DNA of 64,000 nucleotides from Spinacia oleracea (GCF_020520425.1 NC_079490.1:806001-870000), one strand, 5' to 3'; positions 46,488 to 58,020 are shown, numbered from the stretch's first letter. Notes: generated by a model from the letters alone, not told the origin. Translations and numbers: made by a program.

Positions 46488-48783
46488 TGGAATACAATAT
46501 GTGCATGGTATGTCATAGAGTTTGTGGATCCAAATAAATGCTTGAAAAGGAAAGCTAGCTTATAAAATCTAAGTACAGATTTAAGCAAGCAATTGGGAAT
46601 TGGAACTGTATTTTAGTGAAACTAATAAGTATTTTAGTTTCATAAAATATACATGATTCTTATAGATATATAAGAAGTTTAGTGGGAGTACTTAAAACTT
46701 AATTGGTCCTATGTGTATCACACACATATCTCTCTATTGTGAAATAACATTCAAATGCTAATGACTTAGATTTGAAATTATTCATCAATAATGGACCATG
46801 GCGAAACTTAGTACATACTGGGTATTAAGATCTATTTACAAAGATCTTATGATATTATTTTGGATTAAGTAATGGCATTTACTAAATCAAACACGAAAGT
46901 CTCCATTGGAGATATTCGACCCATGTGAATAAATCTAAGTAAAGGATGTTTGAACTATGTATAAGCATTTACTAAGTTAACATCAAAGAATCTAATGAGA
47001 TTCTTCACCTATATTATATGTCAAAGAATTTAGCTGGATTCAGTATCTACTGAAATTGAATGAGCTAAAGTTACATGAATAGAATTCAATTGGGAATTAT
47101 TCTACAAAAGAATTTATCATGTATGATATAATATGAGGATCGCCAAAAACGTATCGTATGACTTTAGGCATGACGAACATATACCAATCTCTATTGATCT
47201 AAGTGAAGACCAATTAGATTGAGATCAAGAAAAATTTATGGTACCTGAAAAGGTACATAGGATTACTTCTTGATTCAAGGAAATAAAGATATGCTAAATA
47301 TTGATGCTACACGCATAAACATTGGCAAAGGATCAAGCAAGACCCTTTGGAGTTAACCATTGATAAGGACGAGCTATAGAGCATCGTGTTTTGAAATGGC
47401 AACATGGATTGGAGACCATGAGTTGTTGCGTGGGAAATTAAAATATTAATTTCTATGTTCTAAGATATAGTTGGAGAGTCTTCCACATATCTATGAACTG
47501 CTTGGATAGGTAAATCCAAACAAAGCATCACTAGCAACCTATACAGTTGAAGTAAAAGTGATTGTTGCCTAAGAAGCAATAAAACAGGGTTGTTTAAAGT
47601 TCTTCACTGAACTTGGGTAGATCACCTATCTGCTGGCTTGATGGTTCTTCATTGAAAAATGCGTAGAACCACTCTTGAAGCAAGAAAAACGTCTGCTAAC
47701 TTGATGGTTCTTCATTGCAAAATGAGTAAAACCACCATCGAAGTAAGAAAGACTAGATCGCATAATAAACAAACTCAAAAGATCTTATTCATCATATCTC
47801 GAAGAACATTCGATGAAAAAGGATATTAAGATTGGCAAAGAATGATAACTAAACCTATGCAACAAGTGAGAAGCAACACTCACATTGTCGCACTGGAAAT
47901 CAAGCATAGCTTTGAATTCCATGAATTGTTTTAGAAGATGGGTTTGAGGCCCATGGTTATAAAACATTGGGGTTGAACATTTATCATATATGAAATGTAT
48001 TTTCATATTCCATTTAATCTTGGTTTAGTATTAAATGATGAGTCCCTTCAAATTTGACGATATATTCAAGATAGACTGTCAGGACCAGTCCTGTGACTAA
48101 GAAATGTCTATCAAGTGAACTTGAAAGTCAAAGGTTGAAAATGGTCCCTATTCGGAGTTTTCTATAAAATTGGACGCATAGAAAACGTTAGACGATTAGA
48201 ATGCAAGATGACTAGTAGTTCTGTTTCTTGAACTATGTGGACATGGCAATGTCATAATCATTTGCATAGATACTTACTTTGGGAAGACTAGTATCGGACA
48301 AGACCTATGAAACTTTACTGTAAGAGATGAAAGTCTGTCATAAGTAAATTTCATTAAATTATTAGACACTAAATCCTCAATACCTGAGTGATTTGAGATT
48401 ACTTGTTTGAGAACTGGTTGCTTTGACGTTGACCAACCGTCGCACCGTAAAAGGAGGCTATAAAGGCAACGCTCAGGTAATCACCTATCAAACGAAGTCT
48501 AATCTCAAGATCGCAAGATTGGGATTGTCCTCCCATAAATCGGGATGAGATGCTTAAAAGTTGTACAAGGCCACTCGGAGAGCTAGAAACTGTGAAATGC
48601 ATGGCCGTGCTCGGATGAATCATAGACTATGATTATCTGTTTATTTGATCAGTTGAACTCTGAAACCGAGGAACACCTCTGGACATAATAAGGATGACAA
48701 CTATTACCTTATGTTCAAGAGCAAGCATCGAGCGACAAAGGAATTAGGAAATGCACACTTGTCCCTAAGGACAAGTGGGAGAC

Positions 48784-50187
48784 TGAAGGAAATAATGCCC
48801 TTGGTCCAAGTATGCATTCTATGTTAAGTCTAATAAATGCGGTTCAGTATTAATTAACAAGTTAATAATTCAGTGAGATCAAGTGAGCTGAATGCCTAGC
48901 TAGAGGCCGCTTCAGTTCAAGTGGAATTAATGATATTAATCCACAGCTTACTCTTGACTGAACCCGTAGGGTCACACAAATAGTACGTAAACGGATCAAG
49001 TATTTAATGGCATTAAATACTCCATCTATGAATATTCGGAACCGACGGATCTTGGTTTCAGTGGGAGCTAAGATCGTCACAGGCAAGAAATGAATACTCC
49101 GGAAACGATGATATTGCCGGAAACGGAAATATGGATCGTATCGGAAATATAAATATTATCCAAGTCGTAGATGTTGCCGGAAACGGAAACATGGTACGTA
49201 TCGGAAAATATTATCGGAAATGGAAATATTGCCAGAATCGGAAATATTGCCGGAAACGGAAATATTATCAGAATCGGAAATATTACCGGAATCGGAAAAT
49301 AATTCCGGAAACGGAAATATTAAATATTTGTTCGAAACGGAAATTAATTCCGGAATCGGAAATATTAAATATTGTTCGTATCGGAAATGAATTCCGGAAT
49401 CGGAAAATTTAATCGGAAGCGCATCGTACGAATAAGCATCGGACGAGGCCTGCCGGACGAGGCCCAGCACGAAGCCAGGCCATCGCCCAGCAAGCCAAGC
49501 GCGCCGCACAAACAGCCACGCCAGGCCCAGCGCAAGGCCAGGCCCAGCAGGCTGCGCAGCACGCACAGCACGCGCAGCGCGCAGCGCGCGCGGGCGCTGC
49601 GTGGGCTACTGCTCGCGCGCACGCATGGGGCCCATCGTGGCAGCCGTGCGTGTGTGTGCAAGTGTTTGTGTTCGTGCACGTTTCCTAAAACATGCAGAGT
49701 TCGGTTAATGATTAAATTCCTAATTCTATTTGATAAATTAATTAAATTAGAGTTCTTGTAGGATTCTAGGTTTAATTAATTTGTATCTGAATAGGATTTC
49801 GATTCCCTTTCCATACCCCTATAAATATGAGGCTAGGGCTCACAATTTATAACAAGTTTCAAAGTATTCAAAAGTGAGTTTTTTTGGGAGAAAATTAAAA
49901 CACACATCTTGCTCATAAAAGTGCCGAAATTTTCTAGTACCTTAAGGGCGATTCTAGTTGGTCAATCTTAAGGCGGATCCGGACGTGCTGTGGACTATCT
50001 ACGGAGGGACGACACTTGGAGTCCTAAAGACTTGTTCTTGTTCGGTTCGGGCGCAGCTAGGGAGGGCACGCAACAAAGAGTATGCATCTAAATTATGCTA
50101 TATGATTATGTGTAAATAATATGTTGTCCTGGGTTAATGGTTGTTTCCGCATGATCTATGTAATGTCATATGTATCATAACCTAACA
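48784..50187 (+). repeat. 3' (shared) LTR of the 10.5-kb element
   Basis: Near-identical to the LTR at 39690-41102 but 9 bp shorter: a GCGCACAGC unit is missing near 49560, with about two base changes beside it. It is followed not by a target duplication but by a second primer-binding site and internal leader. Confidence 0.9.
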
Positions 50188-50865
50188 GTGGTATCACGAG
50201 CCCCTTATTATTTTCATAATCTAAATTGCATAAACATGGTTAAATATTACAAATTTGCAAGAATTAAAAGGGGTGATTAATTTTCGTAATTGTTAATTAA
50301 TTGCAAATTGCGTTTATTTAATTATACGTACGCAGTTTTTCGGCAGTTTCTTCGTTACTCATCCAAATTGAGTGATTTTTGTGTCAATTCCGCATGTAAA
50401 AGGCATTCTAAAATTTTGACAAAAGTAGTATTTTTCTGCCGAACCCAGAATTCTCAAATTCGAAGCCTAACTATGACTTTTCGAAGGTTTTAGTTTTTCG
50501 AATGCAAAATTTCGTAAATTTAAGATGTTAAATTAAATATTTGCGATTGTTGTTGATAAATCTTGAATTTTTGATTGACCTACTGCATATGTTTAACAAG
50601 TTTGAATGCCTAGTCTTGTTAATTATGCAATCTAATTTGTAATTATGATTAATTTGTTGAAAATTAGAATAATTTAGAATTAATTTGATTTTCATAATTA
50701 ATTATAATTTAATTAGAAACCTATGATTAAAAACCACCATAAAAATTGTAAATTTATGATAAATTTTAAATTTTTATGACCTAGACTTGAATCCATAACA
50801 ATCGGAAATCAATTGGATAATAAATTTTCGATTTTTCGCCCTAAAATTATGAAATTAATATTATT
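50188..50865 (+). mobile_element. Truncated second copy of the element's internal leader
   Basis: After the 3' LTR the sequence repeats the 5' internal region 41103-41781, including the primer-binding site, with only a 1-base length change in a T run (near 50835). It stops abruptly at 50865, where unrelated sequence (CCGTGTTCCTCGGCG) begins. The arrangement is LTR-interior-LTR-partial interior. Confidence 0.9.
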
Positions 50866-50867
50866 CC

Positions 50868-51410
50868 GTGTTCCTCGGCGTGTCTGAATGGAGGTTAATC
50901 CGTGATTTGGTTGCGATTGCTCTTCTGTCGTCTTCTTCTTCGACATTTGCTTCTGATACTTCAAGGTTTGATTTACCCAAACTTTTCTCTGGTCATGAGT
51001 TTCGATTTATGGGTCTGCTTAATGGGTTGATGAATGTTGGTGAATTTGAGGGTTATTTTCTCAATTTTAGCGTCGTTCTTGAAGAAATTCCAGGGTTTAA
51101 TTCCCAATTTTGTTTGTTCAAATTGAATTGTTATTGCTGCTGGTTTGTCATTTTTCTTGGAATCGTCTCAGTTGTATCGCCGCAATTTGAATTGTTGCTG
51201 GGTAATTGTTGTTTCTGCCGATGGTGTTTTGTGAATTTGAGAATTGTTGGAGTTTTTCTTGTCCAATCGATTTCGTTCTCATACTCCACATTAGGAGCGT
51301 TCTTAGTAGGGACTCTTCCAGCTACGCTGGTGGGTGTTTTTGTTAATGCCTCAATGATAATAGGCATGTATTGGAAGTTGTTGTCAGTTCATGTGGCCGG
51401 ACACAGTTGA
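50868..51410 (+). other. Unassigned 180-codon open frame next to the rearrangement junction
   Basis: An open frame starting two bases beyond the end of the truncated LTR element. The product is hydrophobic in its middle and C-terminal parts (e.g. STLGAFLVGTLPATLVGVFV, ASMIIGMYWKLL) with no recognised domain. Base composition (T-rich, about 40% GC) resembles a plant 5' UTR or leader intron. It may be a fragment of a host gene brought to the junction. I would not call it a gene without expression evidence. Confidence 0.25.
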
Positions 51411-52099
51411 CTGTTGGCCGGACACAGTTTTAAAGCGTAAAAAACTTAATGAAACGGAGGTGATATGATCTATATATCCAAACAAGTAGCTATACAAAAT
51501 TTAAATTTTTTGATAGTTTAAGCAAGTGATCGACCAATCCCATATTGAAAAATATGTAACAATCGAGATATCGATTGGTGACTCACTACATTTACCTATA
51601 ACTAAAGATCGTATATATGTGTTGAATTGAAATATTCAAAGATGATATTATGTATGTACATGCATATGCATGAATCATGATGTCCATGTGATCAAGCTGT
51701 TTAAACATGCTCGTCATCGAAATGGTTGCAATAGTCCATGATATATTGTTCCGATCCAACCTATCGTTGAACTAATTAAGATTTGTGCGTTGTAACAACA
51801 GATGTCAGTTTTATGTCTAAAATCAATTGAATCGAATTTAATTCAACCTCAATTTTACAACAGATCGAAAGGCACTCTTATTAAAGATTGTATCAAACAA
51901 CGATGTGAAATAGGGTATTCATCATTGTCAGATCTCATCTACAACACTCTTGATTTTGCCGGATTATAATTTTGTTTGATCCAAATTGTTATGTATTTGT
52001 TAGTTTTGATTTCTATTTTATATATTGTATGATTGTGTTATTGATGAACTAATTTAACTTCAAAAAAAAATAAAAACTCAATGTTGACCTATCAGACGG

Positions 52100-52367
52100 C
52101 ACTACAAGAATTTGTATCTTTAACGACAACCTAATTACGACGGGTCAAAAATCCCGTCGCAAAAGCCTTTTGCGACGGGGCTAACAACCTAACAAAGACG
52201 GGAATAACCGTCGTAAATGTCTTTTGCGACGGGTTAACGACGGGATTTTCTATTAACGACGGCTCCTTTTATGACGGGTCCGCAACAGGAAATCTCGTCG
52301 TTAATCAACAATTATTGGCCTTTTGCGACGGGATTTCCTGTCGTTAATAGTATAATTTCTTGTAGTG
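52100..52367. mobile_element. CACTA-type MITE, 268 bp, with CGG target duplication
   Basis: It starts CACTACAAGAATTTG and ends AATTTCTTGTAGTG, with CGG on both sides (52097-52099 and 52368-52370). Inside are inverted words TTTGCGACGGG/CCCGTCG and TTAACGACGG. It shares its 11-bp terminus with the 5.2-kb CACTA element at 24715 but not the subterminal words. Confidence 0.9.
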
Positions 52368-52370
52368 CGG

Positions 52371-53920
52371 ACACAGACTCACAATGTTTACTACTAGGCC
52401 AAGATCTCGTTGATATATTTTCTATATTTGCTTACACACATACATAGTACATACTACGAGCGTCGGGGGGAGAGGTGTGCATGCTCAACTGAATACGTAA
52501 TGCATGTGATCATAATAAAATTCATTAATCAGAAAAGGTGTTACAAGAACTCTATTAAACTCTGATTCATGTACGTAGTACATGTATATCGAGTATGCTT
52601 ATTTAACTTCTTTTTTCTCCCTCAACGGGTCGGGCATAGATATATAATGAGCACAATATATTATCACCAAATTAATGGCAAATACACGGCAAATTGATGG
52701 ATGTACCCCCATCCAAAACGACGTTGTTTTGTATCGTTTAAAATGAATATTAACATACTGGTATGGAAATGAACATTTACTATTTTAGAAATGAATATTG
52801 ATTTATTTGGCAATGAACATTTACTATTTCGAAAATGGACATTTATTTATTAATTTGGAAATGAACATTTACTATTTTGAAAATGAACATTTTATTGAAG
52901 ATAACGCAGTTATTCTATATGATAGCATATGTACTAGAGTTATGTTATAACTGGGTTATATAGAAGTCTATATGAATTAGGAAACCTATGAAGATGAGGA
53001 GATCTAGTTTGTATTATAAATAGAAGCGTATGCCCACGAATAACACGACACAACATTATATTTTCCCTATCAATAATATATTTTATCACATTTACTATTT
53101 TAGAAATGAACATTATTTATTTGGAAATGAACATTTATCTACTCTTTCGAAGTTGAACTTTTATCTAATGATTTGAGAATCCTCATTTATTCAACCAATT
53201 TAGAAATTAACATTTATCTATTGATTGTGAAATGGGTATTTATTAATTTTAAATAAACATAGTTATTATATTACTATGTTATTACATTGAACATATATTT
53301 ACATATATTGTGCCATTAAAATATGTCAAATAATATATTTTACCAAACAAAAAAAAATTTAGGCATTGTCTATGTAAAATTGTACTCTCGTATTTGAATT
53401 ACAAAATATTGGTACAAATCATCCTCTTATTTTTCTATATCTTCAATCTTGAATCTTGCTTTTCTTGTAGTCTCGAGTACTGATACTTTTGAATGTGTGT
53501 ATGAAGTGTGATTTGAACATAATATTTGAATTTTCAGTTTTAATTTCCTCATTGTTGTAGGCTGAAAATGAAAATAGTAAGTAATTTGATATGATGATCA
53601 CAACTAATTTTAAAAAAAACTTTTACTAATTTGAAAAAGGTGAGCATGCAAAATGTTTAAATAATAATATACAAGTATAACCAATGTAAACCACTAACAC
53701 ACTAAAAGAATATTTTGCAAGACAAATGACAATATTATACAACAATAATGAGTAAGTTGGGCCAGCGTTGTGGGTTGTGATCACATCGGATAGTCGAATC
53801 ACCTTTGTCTATGTCATAACTCTTGTTCTACAATGCCCTTAGGGATGTTTGGCCTATCGTTGGAAAGCTCGTTAAGCCCGCTTTCTAGCCCAATCAAAAT
53901 CGTCTCGTTTCGATATGTAG
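52371..53920. other. Intergenic AT-rich DNA with a degenerate AATGAACATTTA array
   Basis: From about 52740 to 53260 a word of the form GGAAATGAACATTTACTATT is repeated irregularly about eight to ten times. No gene or transposon terminus was recognised in the rest. Confidence 0.5.
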
Positions 53921-54200
53921 AACTTGAGATATCATCAAAAGAGTGAACGTTTGTCCGTTTTGATGCTTACCTTGTACTCTGCTTCAGCACTAGAAATGTT
54001 GACTCAAAATTATCCCCAGAGGCATGTAATGATCCTTGAGTCAACATTCCATCCGTTCATAATCCAAATCAACTCTGAACATAGCATTCAATCACCTGAA
54101 ATATTAAAGAAAACACAACCAGGGCGTAATAGAGTACGACAACGACAACTTATGCAAATGTGACCCTAAATGCAACTAAAATGAGACGAATGCCTAGAAA

Positions 54201-54704
54201 CAGTGGCGGAACCAAGTAGGTGCATGGGGGTCCACCGACCCCCCAAAGAAAAATTGAAAAAAAAAACTTATAACTGAGAGCTAAGAGACCTATTATTATA
54301 TAGAACCGATCTCTTAGGTTATACTAAAAACATTGCTAATACTAAGACATCAGCCTTTAGAAACAATTGGTCTCTAATAATTTTAACAATTGGTCTCTAA
54401 TAATTTTGAATAACTATGGGAGATAGTCCTAAGAGACCAGTCATTAAAGAACTGGTCTCTTAGAGTTTTGAATTTACATTTCCCCAAATTAAGTTATTCT
54501 TTTCACCACACATATGAAACCAATAGAGAAAAATTGTAATAATTTTATACGTTTTTATTGAAATATTAATATTTATTAATTTTAGGACGATAATTTTTGT
54601 TAATAATATATCGTGTGTTGTGGAAGAACACCAGACACAACACTCTAAAAATATTGGGAACGCCAATGCCGACACCCCGAAAAAAAATTCTAGCTCCGCC
54701 ACTG
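54201..54704. mobile_element. hAT MITE (504 bp) with exact 8-bp target duplication
   Basis: The inverted ends are CAGTGGCGGAACC and, complemented from the right, CAGTGGCGGAGCT. The 8-bp duplication CCTAGAAA lies at 54193-54200 and 54705-54712. The interior is AT-rich, with short repeats such as ACTGGTCTCTTAG, and encodes no transposase. Confidence 0.9.
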
Positions 54705-55084
54705 CCTAGAAATGTAACATAAATGCGCCTAAAATACCCTATATAAATATGACCCATCAGTTCTCAATTTAGTTGCATACTTATATGTCCATTTCGATCC
54801 ATTGGAGGCAAGATTCTAATTTCTCAAATAAAGTGTCATAATGCCTTTAGACGAGCATACATGATTGTGTAATCAGATAACCCAAAATTAAGGATATTCT
54901 CCCCTTAATCTAATAACTTACTTGGACCGCCACGTAGGGGCCATTTATAAATGCAAATTACGTAAAATTAGATTAGATTCCGTGCACGCACGGATTTGAT
55001 TATTTTTTTCACAAAATATTTAACTGAATATCTTCCAAACTACTGCATAGTTATAACATTTTTAACATATTCGTTTAAGAGTGC

Positions 55085-55312
55085 GTTCTATTCACCTGAT
55101 TTCCACTTATTTTTCCTGAACTTATCTTATCTGAACCTATCTGAACTTATCTGAACTTAACTGAACTTATTAGAACTTATCAAAACTTATTTTAGTTACA
55201 GGTTGTACTTGTCAACCTTTATTTTTCCTGAACTTATCTTATCTGAACTTATCTAAACTTAACTGAATTTATCTGAACTCATTTTTCCTGAAATAAGGGG
55301 GAGGGAGTATGT
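55085..55312. repeat. Tandem-like CTGAACTTAT repeat, probable MITE
   Basis: About a dozen 10-11 bp words (ATCTGAACTT, AACTGAACTT) follow GTTCTATTCACCTGATTTCC. The right end (AATAAGGGGGAGGGAGTA) resembles a Stowaway-type terminus. Boundaries are approximate. Confidence 0.6.
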
Positions 55313-55458
55313 CTTAATTTACAATTACAAATATGGATCATATCATTAATTCAAAAATAAAACCAAAAAACATTACGAAGTACATTAAGAACTGTCGCTC
55401 TTTTGCGCCAAAGAAAAGAAAAAAAAAACGCGACGCTCATATTTCCAACCTGCTATAA

Positions 55459-57546
55459 ATGCACCTGAAATCTCTGAAAGAGGTTCTGTTATTCCATTCT
55501 CAGGCCATAAAATCTGGGTTTCAATCCATCATCTTCACAACAAATCAGCTAATCCACTATTATGCGAAAAATGGGTTTTTGCGGCATGCCCACAAACTGT
55601 TTGATGAAATGCCTGAACGAAATGTATACTCTTGGAACACCATCATTGCTGCCCACTTAAAGAATCATGATTTAAAGAAAGCTGAATTCCTTTTTAACTC
55701 TTCACCACACAAGGACTTGGTCACTTACAATTCTATGTTAGCTGGGTATGTCAATAATGTTGATGATAAGCCTGAGCTCGAGCATGAAAGGAGTGATCTT
55801 GCTCTTAGACTCTTTGTTGAGATGCAATCATCCCAAATTCATGGTGGTAGTTGTAGTAGAATTGATGAGTTCACTGTCACTACTATGCTTAACTTGGTTG
55901 CCAAGTTATGTTTCGTGTCTCTAGGAACACAGTTGCATTCATATATGGTGAAGAGTGGGAATGTTTTTAGTGGGTTTTCTTGTAGTTCACTTATTGACAT
56001 GTATTCTAAATGTGGGTGTTTTCGAGAAGCCATTCGAGTTTTTAATGAATGTAGGGGTTGTTTGGATTCTGTATCTAAGAATGCTATAGTTGCTGCTTGT
56101 TGTAGAGAAAGTGAGTTGGATTTGGCTTTGGATATCTTTTGGCACGAGGTGGAGTTGAATGATACTATATCATGGAATACAATCATTTCTGGTTTTGTTC
56201 AGAATGGTTTTCATGAGAAGGCATTCAGATTATTTATTTGTATGATGGAAAATGGGATTAGATTAAATAACCATACTTTTGCTAGCATTTTAGGTGCTTG
56301 TTCGAGTATGAGGAACCTGAAGCTTGGGAAGGAAATCCATGCACATGTTTTGAAGGCTGGATTTATTGAGAATTCTTTTATTAGCAGTGGTGTTGTTGAC
56401 GTCTACTGTAAGTGTGGCAATATGGATTATGCAAAGTTTGCTTATACAACATCTAGTATAGGGAACGCCTTTTCAATCAGTTCGATGATTGTGGCGTACT
56501 CATTGATGGGAAACATGGAGGAAGCTCGAAGGCTTTTTGACACATTGATTGAGCAGAACACTGTAGTTTGGACAGCATTGTTTTCGGGGTATGTGAAATC
56601 GCAATGTTGTGAAGAGGCATTTAACCTTTTATCAGAATTTCTAGCTAAAGAAGCAAATGTTATTCCAGATGCGTTGATACTAATGAGTATGCTTGGTGCT
56701 TGTGCTATACAAGCCTCCTTGCATCCTGGAAAGCAAATTCATTCTTACATATTAAAGTCCGTGACAAAAATAGATGGTAAACTTCTGAGTTCAATGATTG
56801 ACATGTACTCAAAATGTGGCCATATAACATATGCAGAGAGAATTTTCTTACAAGTCAAAGAAAGGGATTCAGTCCTTTATAATGTGATGATTACTGGTTA
56901 TGCTCATCATGGGAAAGAAAATGAGGCCATTATGTTGTTCAAGGAGATGTGTGAGAGAGATAATATTAGACCAAATGCTGCAACTTTTGTGGCTCTTTTA
57001 TCAACTTGTAGGCATGCTGGCTTGGTAGAATTAGGTGAAAATTACTTTCATGCCATGGAAAGTGATTATGGTATTCAACCAGAAGCTGATCACTATGCTT
57101 GTATGATTGATCTCTATGGAAGGGCTAATCAGCTGGAAAAGGCATCTGCTTTAATGGAAAGAGTTCCTTTTGAACCAGATGCTGTTTTATTGGGTGCTTT
57201 TCTAAATGCTTGTAGGATAAACAGGAATTTAGAATTGGCTAGAGAAGCAGAGGAGAAGCTATTGAGGATTGAAGGTGAAAGTGGGTCCCGTTATGTGCAA
57301 TTGGCTAACGTATATGCTTCAGAAGGAAACTGGGTCGAGGTAGGAAGGATAAGGAAGAAGATGAAAGGAAAGGAGGTTAAGAAGCTTGCAGGATGCAGTT
57401 GGATACATCTGGAGAATGGTGTTACTATCTTTACTTCTGGTGATACCTCTCACTTGAAATCAGATGCAATCTACTCTCTGCTTGCTTGCTTAGTTGCAGA
57501 AATTAACCACCTCGCCGTGGTTGAAAGGTCTAAGGCACTTGCCTAG
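55459..57546 (+). CDS. Pentatricopeptide-repeat protein, PLS class, E subgroup (At3g18840-like)
   Basis: An intact single-exon gene of 695 residues, as is normal for this family. PPR proteins of this class bind organelle RNAs base by base and recruit editing or processing factors. Motifs in order: LFDEMPERNVYSWNTIIAAH (about 48-67), LIDMYSKCG (about 183), ISWNTIISGFVQNGFHEKAF (about 236-255), VVDVYCKCGNMDYA (about 312), MIDMYSKCGHITYAERIF (about 440), YNVMITGYAHHGKENEAIML, and the E-type C-terminus (GAFLNACRINRNLELAREAE, RYVQLANVYASEGNWVEVGR, AGCSWI). There is no DYW domain. The sequence and spacing resemble Arabidopsis At3g18840 (PCMP-E92), as far as I recall that protein. Organelle targeting is expected from the family; no clear transit peptide is visible. 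The RNA target is unknown. Confidence 0.9.
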   Translation: MHLKSLKEVLLFHSQAIKSGFQSIIFTTNQLIHYYAKNGFLRHAHKLFDEMPERNVYSWNTIIAAHLKNHDLKKAEFLFNSSPHKDLVTYNSMLAGYVNNVDDKPELEHERSDLALRLFVEMQSSQIHGGSCSRIDEFTVTTMLNLVAKLCFVSLGTQLHSYMVKSGNVFSGFSCSSLIDMYSKCGCFREAIRVFNECRGCLDSVSKNAIVAACCRESELDLALDIFWHEVELNDTISWNTIISGFVQNGFHEKAFRLFICMMENGIRLNNHTFASILGACSSMRNLKLGKEIHAHVLKAGFIENSFISSGVVDVYCKCGNMDYAKFAYTTSSIGNAFSISSMIVAYSLMGNMEEARRLFDTLIEQNTVVWTALFSGYVKSQCCEEAFNLLSEFLAKEANVIPDALILMSMLGACAIQASLHPGKQIHSYILKSVTKIDGKLLSSMIDMYSKCGHITYAERIFLQVKERDSVLYNVMITGYAHHGKENEAIMLFKEMCERDNIRPNAATFVALLSTCRHAGLVELGENYFHAMESDYGIQPEADHYACMIDLYGRANQLEKASALMERVPFEPDAVLLGAFLNACRINRNLELAREAEEKLLRIEGESGSRYVQLANVYASEGNWVEVGRIRKKMKGKEVKKLAGCSWIHLENGVTIFTSGDTSHLKSDAIYSLLACLVAEINHLAVVERSKALA

Positions 57547-57782
57547 ATGTTTTCTTCCATACAATGCGAATCCAACACCTAGTGAATGTGGTTGAAAATG
57601 TGATAAAGGTATATGCTATGACCTTATAGTAGTATACTTCGACAGGAGCAGATAGTTAATTCACCAGGAAATCAAATAATGGTTTTCAGTTCTGTGAAGG
57701 CAAATGTTTAATGGGACCCCAAGTTTGGTATGGATATTTATTCATAGAGCAAGTAAGCAAGTGTGTCTGAATGCTTCTGCAG

Positions 57783-58020
57783 CTGTGTAGGAGGAGTTTT
57801 GCTTGTTTATACTACCTTTAAAGCTATTAAAAGGAAAGATCCTAATGAGCAAGAAAAGTGTCTTGTTTATGGGGGCAGGTTAGTTTATCTCTTGCATGCT
57901 TTTAGTTTTTTGCATTTTGTTTTTCATGCCAATTTTAGGCATAAATTTAATTAATTTTTTTTTACTGAATTTCTTTTTTTAGCTATGAAGCTTCACTTTT
58001 GTTGTTGATAAGTAGTGAGA
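57783..58020 (+). pseudogene. HVA22-like (TB2/DP1) exon relic
   Basis: After a TTCTGCAG acceptor, 57783-57878 reads CVGGVLLVYTTFKAIKRKD then PNEQEKCLVYGG and ends at CAG|GTTAG. This fits the second exon of HVA22-like k-type proteins (VGVxLPVYSTFKAIExKDxNEQxKWLxYWA), membrane-shaping ER proteins. A degenerate next exon (YEASLLLL for YGSFSLxE) follows TTTTTTTAG at 57983. The expected YWA is lost and no further exons were found, so I treat it as a relic 240 bp downstream of the PPR gene. Confidence 0.5.

Larger units (their letters stand above)
39690..50187 (+). mobile_element. LTR retrotransposon, non-autonomous, degenerate Copia-type interior (10.5 kb)
   Basis: LTRs are 39690-41102 (1,413 bp) and 48784-50187 (1,404 bp), both TG...CA. 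The primer-binding site TGGTATCACGAGCC (41104-41117) resembles the initiator-Met tRNA site with one extra base. The polypurine tract AAGGACAAGTGGGAGA precedes the 3' LTR. The LTRs differ, by eye, only by one 9-bp indel and a few substitutions in the GC-rich part. The ~7.7-kb interior has only relics of pol: an integrase-like DHINKLTF near 44960 and a reverse-transcriptase relic (CKFVLRIKTIKHG, KARLVAKGYKQIHGMD) at 46239-46487. It is inserted in the Copia gag at 39689/39690. The combination of fresh LTRs and a dead interior suggests movement by proteins supplied in trans. Confidence 0.88.

Noticed and set aside
53924..54163. An 79-codon plus-strand frame
   Set aside because: No domain and no support from splice or promoter signals. 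It lies in repeat-rich intergenic DNA.
54460..54757. Two short minus-strand frames
   Set aside because: They lie in the hAT MITE 54201-54704 and its flank, with no similarity to known proteins.
55839..56186. Antisense frame in the PPR gene
   Set aside because: A shadow of the strongly coding plus strand.
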